In this document: positions 50,896 to 58,424 of the stretch, piece by piece | How the letters are laid out: each line of letters opens with the position of its first letter | Position numbering within the stretch: the stretch's first letter is position 1 | Source: RGIG3002 sp964449325 | GTDB lineage: Bacteria > Bacillota > Clostridia > Lachnospirales > Lachnospiraceae | Direction: 5' to 3' | NCBI GenBank assembly: GCA_964449325.1 | Contig: CAYUYJ010000015.1 | Coordinates: 17,147-81,146 of the forward strand | DNA: 64,000 nt | Made by a program: the position numbers and the translations under genes | The notes under the pieces: model-generated | The model's database searches: none | Seen by the model: the letters and a program-made list of their open reading frames with translations, nothing else | Told to the model about the DNA's origin: nothing

Positions 50896-51390
50896 CTAAT
50901 TGTTGTGTAAACTTCGCTCTGCTTTTTCCTGCTTGTTACGGATGCGGAGCTCTTTAAAAAAAGAAGTCAGCATATGGGAACATTCTTCTTCCATGACGCC
51001 TCTTGTGACTTCGACCTGATGATTAAATTCCGGCATTTCCAAAATGTTCAAAATCGAGCCGCCACAGCCTGCCTTCGGGTTCATACTTCCCATGACCACA
51101 CGGGTAATCCGTGCCTGAACAATGGCCCCTGCACACATCTGGCATGGTTCCAGAGTAACATAAAGAGTACAATCCTCCAAACGCCAGTCACCGATTTTTT
51201 TACTTGCCTTATTGATAGCGGTAATTTCTGCGTGGGCAAGAGTATTCTTGTCTGTGTTTCGGCGGTTATAGCCTCGACCGATAATTTTGTCCTGATATAC
51301 GATAACGCAGCCGATAGGTACTTCACCCAGAGCGTATGCTTTTTTTGCCTGTCGGATTGCCTCTTTCATATACTTTTCATCCGGATTCAT
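50896..51390 (-). CDS. tadA: tRNA-specific adenosine deaminase
   Basis: Deaminates the wobble adenosine of tRNA-Arg(ACG) to inosine. 164 residues, cytidine-deaminase fold: zinc ligands in LAHAEITAI (with catalytic Glu) and LEPCQMCAGAIVQAR, and MGSMNPKAGCGGSILNIL as the family-specific block. GGAGGAC precedes the ATG. Divergent from the NrdG-like gene and upstream of the SRP RNA on the same strand. Confidence 0.95.
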   Translation of the reverse strand: MNPDEKYMKEAIRQAKKAYALGEVPIGCVIVYQDKIIGRGYNRRNTDKNTLAHAEITAINKASKKIGDWRLEDCTLYVTLEPCQMCAGAIVQARITRVVMGSMNPKAGCGGSILNILEMPEFNHQVEVTRGVMEEECSHMLTSFFKELRIRNKQEKAERSLHNN

Positions 51391-51473
51391 GTATTGTCCT
51401 CCAAAGCCGTTTATAACTATTTGATTTCATTCTATTATGATGTAAAATGAAAATAACGTCAAGGAGGCTTTCT

Positions 51474-52190
51474 ATGCAAATACATGGCTTAAATAAAACT
51501 ACTTTATTGGATTATCCGGAGCATGTGGCGGCAACTGTTTTTACCGGAGGCTGTAATTTCCGCTGTCCGTTCTGTCATAACAAAGATTTGGTATTGAATC
51601 CTGCCGGGCAGCCGATGATGGAAGAGCGTGAGATTTTCAATTTCCTAAAGAAAAGAAAGGGTATTATTACCGGTGTATGCATTACCGGTGGTGAGCCGAC
51701 CTTGCAGCCCGATTTAAAGCAGTTTCTTATGAAAATAAAAGAAATCGGGATAAACATAAAATTGGATACAAACGGTTATCGCCCCGAAGTTTTAAAAGAT
51801 TTAGTACAGAGTGCGCTCGTGGATTATGTAGCGATGGATGTGAAATCATCGAAAAAGCGATACGCGGAGGCAGTTGGATTAAATCATAATATTTTGGCGG
51901 ATAAGGCATTTATAATAGAAAAAATAGAAGAATCGGTTTCATTCCTTATGCAGGGAACCATCCCCTATGAATTTCGAACAACCATTGTTAAAGAACTGCA
52001 TACAGAACAGGAAATAAAAGAAATCGGAGAATGGATTGCGGGTTGCCGTTCTTATTTTTTACAATCCTATGAGGAAAATGAAAATGTGATTTGCCCCGGT
52101 TTTCATGCCTGTACAAAAGAAGAGCTTCTTTTGTATAAGAAGCTCTTGGAAAATCATATAGAATATGTAGCTTTACGAGGTGTGGAATAG
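51474..52190 (+). CDS. anaerobic ribonucleotide reductase-activating protein-like radical SAM enzyme
   Basis: A 238-residue radical SAM activase from the ATG at 51474 (AAGGAGG upstream). SAM-cluster motif CNFRCPFCHNKDLV directly follows the N-terminal GLNKTTLLDYPEHVAATVFTGG; ITGGEPTLQPDLKQFL and LDTNGYRPEVLKDL continue the barrel. This is the NrdG2/PflA-related group that generates a glycyl radical on class III ribonucleotide reductase. NrdD is not in the window, so the partner is inferred from family only. Confidence 0.88.
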   Translation: MQIHGLNKTTLLDYPEHVAATVFTGGCNFRCPFCHNKDLVLNPAGQPMMEEREIFNFLKKRKGIITGVCITGGEPTLQPDLKQFLMKIKEIGINIKLDTNGYRPEVLKDLVQSALVDYVAMDVKSSKKRYAEAVGLNHNILADKAFIIEKIEESVSFLMQGTIPYEFRTTIVKELHTEQEIKEIGEWIAGCRSYFLQSYEENENVICPGFHACTKEELLLYKKLLENHIEYVALRGVE

Positions 52191-52220
52191 AAAGATGCCG
52201 CTAGCAGATATCGCGTAAGC

Positions 52221-53510
52221 CTATACGATTGTATTTACTCCGTTTACGTTTGCATGTTCGTCTTCTTCCATTGGAATTACGAGACATTTCTTCCCGTCGA
52301 TAATCTGTGATTTAATCTGCTCCACCTTCTGAGGTTTTACCCGTAAAATAACATCGTAAGTTTTTACGGGTGGTAATTCTTCATCACTGTTTTCAACTTC
52401 GGTATCATTGCCGGTATCCATATCGGGGAAGCCCGCCAAAATTGTTTGTTCCTCCAGTTTTTGCTTTAAGCTTGCCACTTCTTTTTGAAGTGTTTGTTTT
52501 TCTTTTTTTTCTGTGTTGGCAGCAAGTGCCTTGGTATCCAATAAAAATTCAGCCTCCGGGGGTACATCTCCGAAATTTTCTTCAAAGGACTGTTCGATTT
52601 TTGCCGTTACTTCTTCCGGAATTTCAATCGTATTCATAAGTTCCTGTATATTTTCTTTCTTTAGCAAAATCGGGGCTGCACTCTTTCCGTTTACTTCCTC
52701 CTGCGTTTCAAGCATGGTATTCAGCCCTTCTTGAATTTCCATGAAAATATCTTCGCTTTTTTCCTCATCGCCGACGGCATTATGTACAATGGCACGGAAG
52801 GTTTCCTTCTTTTCTGTAGCAGTCTGTTTAGAACCGCATCCCAGCCCGCTTTCCATCAGTTCGGGATGAGAGTCCTTGGCATTGCGGGTATAATATAAAA
52901 CCGAGTGGATATCCGAACTCCGGTCTGAAAAAGCGGGGAAAAGAAAGCCGTTTTCCGGTACACCCACAACCCAGTCACGGATGCGTGCTCCGATGCGGTT
53001 TTCGTCCTCCCGATAACCGAGCCCGGGCTTAGACAGGGCTACAGGACAAATGGAACAGAGCAGATAATCATAAACCTCTTCGGATTCGTCCAACTTGGCA
53101 TTGTCGCTTGTTTTTGTAATAACATCATAAGCGTCATGGAACAGCAGAATCAAGAAATTTCCAACATAGTCATAGCTGTCGATAATTAACTGATAAAAAC
53201 TGTTTAGAAGCTCTTCGTTTTTTAATTCGCTGCTTTTTAGTCCCATTAAAAATTGTTGTCTGCCGCCTGTATTTTCCTCTGCAAGGGGAAATTCCAATTC
53301 TAACAGATTGTTTCCCAATGTGCCGGACAGCGTTTTCTTGGCAATTTCCAGATATTTATAAAATTCTTCATCGGCCAGATTTAAGAATGTTTCATCAAAG
53401 GTAACAACGATTTCTTTGTGGGCATTGACGTAACAGCCACACATTTTTGTAAAGGTACACTCGTTTTTGGTGAACCGTCTTTTTAACTCCAATATATCTT
53501 TTTTTGTCAT
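52221..53510 (-). CDS. DUF4317 family protein
   Basis: A 429-residue cytosolic protein; ATG at 53510 preceded by GAGGA (a longer in-frame start is unsupported). Begins MTKKDILELKRRFTKNECTFTKMCGCYVN, the DUF4317 signature; contains a DYVGNFLILLFHDAYDVI block and GLGCGSKQTATEKKETF. The last third includes a predicted coiled coil (KEKQTLQKEVASLKQKLEEQ) and an acidic linker. Widespread in Lachnospiraceae, function unknown. Oriented tail-to-tail with the NrdG-like gene. Confidence 0.85.
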   Translation of the reverse strand: MTKKDILELKRRFTKNECTFTKMCGCYVNAHKEIVVTFDETFLNLADEEFYKYLEIAKKTLSGTLGNNLLELEFPLAEENTGGRQQFLMGLKSSELKNEELLNSFYQLIIDSYDYVGNFLILLFHDAYDVITKTSDNAKLDESEEVYDYLLCSICPVALSKPGLGYREDENRIGARIRDWVVGVPENGFLFPAFSDRSSDIHSVLYYTRNAKDSHPELMESGLGCGSKQTATEKKETFRAIVHNAVGDEEKSEDIFMEIQEGLNTMLETQEEVNGKSAAPILLKKENIQELMNTIEIPEEVTAKIEQSFEENFGDVPPEAEFLLDTKALAANTEKKEKQTLQKEVASLKQKLEEQTILAGFPDMDTGNDTEVENSDEELPPVKTYDVILRVKPQKVEQIKSQIIDGKKCLVIPMEEDEHANVNGVNTIV

Positions 53511-53610
53511 AGGTTCCTCACTTCCGCAGGGCAAAAGCCTGTATTTTTCTTTGCAATATAAAATTATAGCAATGGAAAATGAAATATTCAACTGTCTTTT
53601 TGTAAAATAT

Positions 53611-53691
53611 TTAGATGAATATCAAAATGGATATTGACATGTAATTGCTGAGATGATATAGTCTACCTATCTAATTAGATAAATATCAAAA
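53611..53691 (+). promoter_or_regulatory. promoter bracketed by direct repeats and a palindrome
   Basis: Promoter TTGACA (53634-53639), 17 bp, TATAGT (53657-53662). Around it are TTAGATGAATATCAAAA (53611-53627) and TTAGATAAATATCAAAA (53675-53691), identical at 16 of 17 positions, starting 64 bp apart. TATCTAATTAGATA (53668-53681) is a perfect 14-bp palindrome over the start site, and AATATC/GATATT (53618-53635) overlaps the -35. These are good operator candidates for the ArsR-type gene of this unit. Confidence 0.65.
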
Positions 53692-53724
53692 CAAAATCAT
53701 ACGGTATATCCGGGAAAGGACAGT

Positions 53725-54066
53725 GTGAATATTATGGAAACACTCATTACTTATATTGACGAATGCATAGAAAAATTATCACAGGAAGAAAAAAAGCTTG
53801 CCGAGTCCGACAGAAAGGATGAAGCCAATCTTGTAAAAATTCGAATTAATGTATATGGCATTTGTAAGATTTATTATGAAACGGAAAGTAAGAAGCAGGA
53901 GGGGAAGGAATTGCAAACTATATATTTTCAAAGACTGGATCGTCTTGCCGAGCAGTGGAAAATATCTCTTGAAAAGGCGAGGAAACATGATGACACAAAA
54001 AAAGCAGTCATTGAAGAAATTAAATTAGAAACTTTGGAAGAAGTGAAAAAACATTTTTTTAATTAG
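53725..54066 (+). CDS. small helical protein upstream of ArsR-type regulator
   Basis: 113 residues starting at a GTG (53725) that follows GGAAAGGA at 4-5 nt; an in-frame ATG at 53734 would be too far from that site. Mostly helical and charged, no membrane segment: METLITYIDECIEKLSQEEKKLAESDRKDEANLVKIRINVYGICKIYYET near the start, Lys-rich end. I recognise no family. The regulator gene starts 12 bp after the stop, so the two are co-expressed and may interact. Confidence 0.72.
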   Translation: MNIMETLITYIDECIEKLSQEEKKLAESDRKDEANLVKIRINVYGICKIYYETESKKQEGKELQTIYFQRLDRLAEQWKISLEKARKHDDTKKAVIEEIKLETLEEVKKHFFN

Positions 54067-54078
54067 GGAGGAGCAGCT

Positions 54079-54633
54079 ATGGTTGAAGCTGATGCGATTA
54101 AATTATTTAAGTGTCTGGCAGATAAATCCAGACTACAGATTTTAAAATCATTGATACAGGAGGATATGTATGTAGAGCGTCTTGCCGAGCGGTTGGGACT
54201 GACGCCTGCAACCATATCTTTTCACATGAAAAAACTGGAGGAGGCAAAGGCGGTTACCTCTTACAAGGAACAGTATTATACGATGTATTCTATCCGACAG
54301 GAAGTTTTTATGACCAATATTATTGATATTATCAGAGAAGAGTCGGATGAAGCACAGGAACAGACGAGACGGGAGGAAGAGTATAGGAAGAAAGTACTTA
54401 CTAATTTTTTTGAGTATGGAAAATTGAAATCCATTCCCTCCCAGCGTAAAAAGGAGCGCATCTGTCTGGAAGAGATTGCAAAATCATTTGAAGTTGATAA
54501 AGCTTATGATGAAAAAGAGGTTAATGCAATCATCGAAGAAGTTTTTGATGATTACTGTACAATTCGCAGGGATATGATTTCTGAGGGGATTATGGAAAGA
54601 AACGGAACAACGTATTATAGAAGAAAAATTTAG
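54079..54633 (+). CDS. ArsR-type HTH regulator with C-terminal DUF2087
   Basis: 184 residues. N-terminal ArsR winged helix (about 1-85: IKLFKCLADKSRLQILKSLI, VERLAERLGLTPATISFHMKKLEEAKAV, YTMYSI) without the cysteine metal site of metal-sensing ArsR proteins, then DUF2087 (about 100-182: KVLTNFFEYGKLKSIPSQRKK, EEIAKSFEVDKAYDEKEVN, DDYCTIRRDMISEGIMERNG). DUF2087 is a small domain often fused to HTHs, ligand unknown. GGGAGGAGC lies before the ATG. Likely binds the repeats at 53611-53691. Confidence 0.88.
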   Translation: MVEADAIKLFKCLADKSRLQILKSLIQEDMYVERLAERLGLTPATISFHMKKLEEAKAVTSYKEQYYTMYSIRQEVFMTNIIDIIREESDEAQEQTRREEEYRKKVLTNFFEYGKLKSIPSQRKKERICLEEIAKSFEVDKAYDEKEVNAIIEEVFDDYCTIRRDMISEGIMERNGTTYYRRKI

Positions 54634-54738
54634 TATAAAAGCTATTCCTCCTGCTCCAATTATGATAAAATGTTACGAGATAAATACAAATTCGGGTAAG
54701 ACAATGAAAGATATTATATATCGTAATGGGGTAATAGA

Positions 54739-57045
54739 ATGGAACAAAGTGGGAAAAGAATTACGGTAGGGCTTTTGGTAAGCGGTATCATGGATAAGTA
54801 TACGGAATCCGTCTGCAAGGGCGTGATGCAGGCGGCCAAAAAAGCAGATGTGAATTTGGTGGTTCTGCCATGTAAATATCTGGATAGGGATTTGACGGAA
54901 AAGAAGGAAATTATGTATGAATACCAGTACAATACGTTATTTGCCTATGCACGTAAGGACAATTTGGATGCACTGCTTATATCGGCTGACAGTATCGGGT
55001 GTTATACAAGCAGGGAGAGAATTCAAGAAGTGCTGGAGCAGTATCAGGGGATTCCGAGTGTGCTGATTGCATCTAAAATAGACGGTTATGTCAGTGTTAA
55101 TTATGATAATTATGCAGGAATTAAAGAAGGCTTGGAATATCTGATACAGAGACTTGGCTGCAAAAAAATTGGTATGATTGGCGGGCCGGATGATAATTCC
55201 GATGCTTTTGAACGAAAACAGGCATTTATGGAAGTGCTGAACGAAAACGGAATTATTGCGGAAGAAAAAAATTATGTAGAAGGAAATTTATCAAGATATC
55301 GGACAAGTGTTTTTCAAGAATTTCTGGATAATAATCCGGATGCCGAAGCGGTTTTCTGCGTAAATGATGATACTGCACTGGGTTTTTGCGATGAGATGAA
55401 GGTACGGAAGCTTGTACCCGGTAAGGATATCTATGTTTTTGGATATGATGATACGCTTCTTGCAGAAAAATCAAAACCTTCGTTATCATCCGTTAGGGCA
55501 GATGCAGCAGAACTTGGGAAAAAAGCATTTGAAATCGTACTGCGGATGCTGTCCGGAGAAAGAGCTATAAGTACGGTTCTGCCGACAAAATTCATAAGAC
55601 GGGATTCCTTCGGAGAGAGTGAAAAAAGAGATAATGGTACTGAAAAACCGGAGCTAAGCCACATAGCTGAGTATTTTGAGGATATATTTTATCGGTGTAA
55701 GTATGAAAGTTCTGCAGAAGAACTGATGATGCTCCGTTCTTCCTATCATAGCATGATGGAAAAAGTGTTTCTGTTATATGAAAGATATGAAACTGAAAAA
55801 ACGCTGGTAGAGGATGTATTAAACCTGATGGATGAGTTCCTGAGCAGGGGAGCGTTGGAGTATGCGGATATCGACCGGTTCATGCTTCATATCGAATGGA
55901 TGAGACAGACAATGGAGGAAAAAACACTCAGTCAGGAAGACAGGCAGTGCCTGCGGAAGATGTATAATTCCATTTATAGGAAAATTGTAAATGCGATGGA
56001 TTACCGTTTCGGAGTGATGAAAGAGGAAGAAGAGTCAAATCACTACTCTATGAAACTTTTTGTCCGTGACATTATGCAGTTTGAAAAGGGAAGTGACCAG
56101 AGTTACATGGTGTTGCTGGAACACTTAAACTGGCTGGATATAAAGAATGGGTATGTATATCTTTTTGAAAAACCCATGATGCATTTACATAAGGAGCCAT
56201 TTTCTTTGCCGAAGCATATGTATTTGAAAGCGGTTTTGGAGGATGGAAAAGTTCGTGGAATTCCGGTAACACGCCAGCGAAAAAGAATTTCCGATATTTA
56301 TCATAATGCAGATATTGTTTCGGAAAGATATTCCTTGGTGTTACTGCCATTGTTTTCCAATGAATTCCTTTATGGAGTGATACTGTGTGACTTAACGGAA
56401 AAGATGTTTGACAATGGTGAATTTCTGGTAAACCAGATGGGCTCCGCAGTAAAAATGATTCAGCTTTTAAGAGCAAACGGAAAAATTCAGCAGAAGCTGG
56501 AAGAGAGCCTTGTTACCTTGCGGGAGAATAATATTGCGTTAGATAATTTGTCAAAATCAGACAGTCTCACCGGTATTTTGAATAGGCGTGGTTTTCAGGA
56601 CGCCGCGGAAGAATTTTTGAATAAGAACAGACAGACAGTGCAAAAAACACTGGTTGCGTATGTTGATATGAACAATCTGAAAATTATCAATGACAGATAT
56701 GGTCATGAAGACGGAGATTTTTCTCTGAAGGTTATCGGTGATATGCTGGTGGACGTTGTGGGGAAAAATGGAATTGCAGGAAGAATCGGTGGTGACGAGT
56801 TTGCCTGTATTATGGAATATGAAGCAGAGGATGAAGGAAAACAATTGTTAGATGAAATACAGAAAAAATTTCTTTGTTTTAACGCAGGAAGCGATAAGCC
56901 GTATAATATTACAGTTTCCGTAGGAACCTATGTAGTGAAGGCGGCGGAGACGATAAGTTTGAAAGAAGTTCTTGCACTGGCGGATGAACGGCTTTATGAG
57001 GCAAAGCAACATAGGGTAAAGACGGTAGCAAAACAGGAAGAATAA
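54739..57045 (+). CDS. LacI-type periplasmic-binding-fold sensor fused to GGDEF diguanylate cyclase
   Basis: A 768-residue cytosolic protein (no signal, no membrane helix). N-terminal Peripla_BP_3 sensor (about 5-295: VGLLVSGIMDKYTESVCKGVMQAAKKA, VSVNYDNYAGIKEGLEYLIQRLG, KKIGMIGGPDDNSDAFERKQ, FCVNDDTALGF, IYVFGYDDTLLAEKSKPSLSSVRAD) that lacks the LacI HTH. A middle helical and GAF-like region (about 305-600) follows, then a GGDEF domain (RIGGDEFACIM) near residue 675. No RxxD inhibitory site is visible. A small intracellular sugar or metabolite could gate c-di-GMP synthesis directly. Confidence 0.87.
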   Translation: MEQSGKRITVGLLVSGIMDKYTESVCKGVMQAAKKADVNLVVLPCKYLDRDLTEKKEIMYEYQYNTLFAYARKDNLDALLISADSIGCYTSRERIQEVLEQYQGIPSVLIASKIDGYVSVNYDNYAGIKEGLEYLIQRLGCKKIGMIGGPDDNSDAFERKQAFMEVLNENGIIAEEKNYVEGNLSRYRTSVFQEFLDNNPDAEAVFCVNDDTALGFCDEMKVRKLVPGKDIYVFGYDDTLLAEKSKPSLSSVRADAAELGKKAFEIVLRMLSGERAISTVLPTKFIRRDSFGESEKRDNGTEKPELSHIAEYFEDIFYRCKYESSAEELMMLRSSYHSMMEKVFLLYERYETEKTLVEDVLNLMDEFLSRGALEYADIDRFMLHIEWMRQTMEEKTLSQEDRQCLRKMYNSIYRKIVNAMDYRFGVMKEEEESNHYSMKLFVRDIMQFEKGSDQSYMVLLEHLNWLDIKNGYVYLFEKPMMHLHKEPFSLPKHMYLKAVLEDGKVRGIPVTRQRKRISDIYHNADIVSERYSLVLLPLFSNEFLYGVILCDLTEKMFDNGEFLVNQMGSAVKMIQLLRANGKIQQKLEESLVTLRENNIALDNLSKSDSLTGILNRRGFQDAAEEFLNKNRQTVQKTLVAYVDMNNLKIINDRYGHEDGDFSLKVIGDMLVDVVGKNGIAGRIGGDEFACIMEYEAEDEGKQLLDEIQKKFLCFNAGSDKPYNITVSVGTYVVKAAETISLKEVLALADERLYEAKQHRVKTVAKQEE

Positions 57046-57052
57046 GCACAAC

Positions 57053-57083
57053 AATGGGACAGTCACAAGACTGTCCCATTTTG
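57053..57083. terminator. terminator between PBP-GGDEF and tRNA-Ser
   Basis: AATGGGACAGTC (57053-57064) and GACTGTCCCATT (57069-57080) are an exact 12-bp stem with ACAA loop, followed by TT on the plus strand and preceded by TGTTG. It separates two converging transcripts and can act on both. Confidence 0.8.
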
Positions 57084-57092
57084 GATTCCGAG

Positions 57093-57178
57093 CGGAGTCG
57101 GAGGGATTCGAACCCTCGTGCCCCGGAGGGCAAACGCATTTCGAGTGCGCCCCGTTATGACCACTTCGATACGACTCC
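57093..57178 (-). tRNA. tRNA-Ser (anticodon CGA)
   Basis: 86-nt minus-strand tRNA with a long variable arm, as in serine tRNAs. Acceptor stem GGAGTCG pairs with CGACTCC, discriminator G at 57093. The anticodon loop CTCGAAA gives anticodon CGA (57141-57143), reading UCG. T-arm GGGTTCGAATCCC is standard. The 3' CCA is not encoded and would be added enzymatically. Confidence 0.95.
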
Positions 57179-57201
57179 AAAATTATTCATTACGAAAAAT
57201 T

Positions 57202-57230
57202 ATTATAATGTCTGAAATGATTTCAGTCAA
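57202..57230 (-). promoter_or_regulatory. promoter of tRNA-Ser
   Basis: Minus strand TTGACT (57225-57230), 17 bp, TATAAT (57202-57207), ending 24 bp before the tRNA 5' end. Strong consensus fits a stable RNA. Confidence 0.8.
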
Positions 57231-57237
57231 CAAAATC

Positions 57238-57266
57238 TTGTGATAATATTAAATTTATACTATAAT
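57238..57266 (+). promoter_or_regulatory. promoter of pfk
   Basis: TTGTGA (57238-57243), 17 bp, TATAAT (57261-57266), 58 bp upstream of the pfk start and divergent from the tRNA promoter only 8 bp away. Confidence 0.75.
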
Positions 57267-57323
57267 TTATTTGATATGATTTGGAAAGACTAGCTTACGA
57301 TAAAATCATTAGGAGGAAATCAA

Positions 57324-58397
57324 ATGAAGAGAATTGGTATGCTTACAAGCGGTGGTGATTGTCAGGCGTTAAACGCAGCAATGAGAGGGGTTGTAAAATG
57401 CCTTTCCTACAGCAATGAAGAAGTAGAGATTTATGGATTTTTAGACGGCTATAGAGGATTAATTTACGGTAATTTCCGTATGCTTACCGGAGCTGATTTT
57501 TCCGGTATTCTGACAAAGGGCGGGACGATACTCGGAACGAGCAGAACACCGTTCAAACTCATCAGAGAGCCGGACGAAAACGGACTGGATAAAGTAGAGG
57601 AAATGAAGCAGACGTACCATAAATTGAAATTGGATTGTATTGTAATTCTCGGCGGTAACGGAACCCACAAAACTGCAAATCTGCTTCGGCAGGAAGGCTT
57701 GAATGTAGTAACTCTTCCGAAGACCATTGATAATGACCTTTGGGGAACCGATATGACCTTTGGTTTCCAAAGTGCTGTGGATATTGCTACGGATGCCATT
57801 GACTGTATCCACACAACAGCTGCTTCTCACGGAAGAGTATTTATCGTAGAAGTAATGGGACATAAAGTAGGCTGGCTTACGTTAAATGCCGGTATGGCGG
57901 GCGGAGCGGATATTATCCTTCTTCCGGAAATTCCGTATGATATTGATAAGGTCGTGGAAGCAATTGAAGCACGGCACAAAAGAGGAAGCCGTTTCACAAT
58001 TCTTGCGGTTGCTGAAGGGGCGATTTCCAAAGAGGATGCAAAGCTTTCCAAGAAAGAGTATAAAGAAAAATTGAAGAAGAGCCCGTATCCTTCTGTTTCG
58101 TATGAAGTAGCAGCACAGATTCAGGAAAGAACCGGACAGGAAGTTCGTGTTACTGTACCGGGGCATACCCAGCGGGGCGGAAGTCCGTGTCCCTATGATC
58201 GTGTATTTGCAAGCCGTCTCGGTGCTGAGGCAGGTAAGCTGATTTTGAAAGGTGAATACGGCTTCATGGTAGGGTATCGTAATCGTGAAATCGTAAAAGT
58301 GCCCTTGGAGGAAGTAGCAGGCAAATTGAAAATGGTTTCCCCCGATGCGCCGATTATTCAGGAGGCAAAGATGCTGGGAATCAGCTTTGGGGATTAA
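57324..58397 (+). CDS. pfkA: 6-phosphofructokinase
   Basis: Phosphorylates fructose-6-phosphate in glycolysis; 357 residues, longer than E. coli PfkA (about 320). Motifs: LTSGGDCQALNAAMRGVV, GTILGTSRT, VILGGNGTHKTANLL and LPKTIDNDLWGTDMTFGF, then GHTQRGGSPCPYDRVFAS. At the phosphoryl-donor site Gly follows GGN where pyrophosphate enzymes have Asp, which favours ATP, while Lys in PKTIDND is the residue found in PPi-type and group III enzymes. ATP-dependent group III is my reading; PPi use is not excluded. TTAGGAGG precedes the ATG. Confidence 0.92.
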   Translation: MKRIGMLTSGGDCQALNAAMRGVVKCLSYSNEEVEIYGFLDGYRGLIYGNFRMLTGADFSGILTKGGTILGTSRTPFKLIREPDENGLDKVEEMKQTYHKLKLDCIVILGGNGTHKTANLLRQEGLNVVTLPKTIDNDLWGTDMTFGFQSAVDIATDAIDCIHTTAASHGRVFIVEVMGHKVGWLTLNAGMAGGADIILLPEIPYDIDKVVEAIEARHKRGSRFTILAVAEGAISKEDAKLSKKEYKEKLKKSPYPSVSYEVAAQIQERTGQEVRVTVPGHTQRGGSPCPYDRVFASRLGAEAGKLILKGEYGFMVGYRNREIVKVPLEEVAGKLKMVSPDAPIIQEAKMLGISFGD

Positions 58398-58424
58398 AGG
58401 AAATCATAAAAAGGAGAGAGAAAA

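Noticed and set aside
56848..57180. Minus-strand frames across the tRNA-Ser
   Set aside because: They read through the tRNA and the antisense of the GGDEF gene; the tRNA structure explains the sequence.
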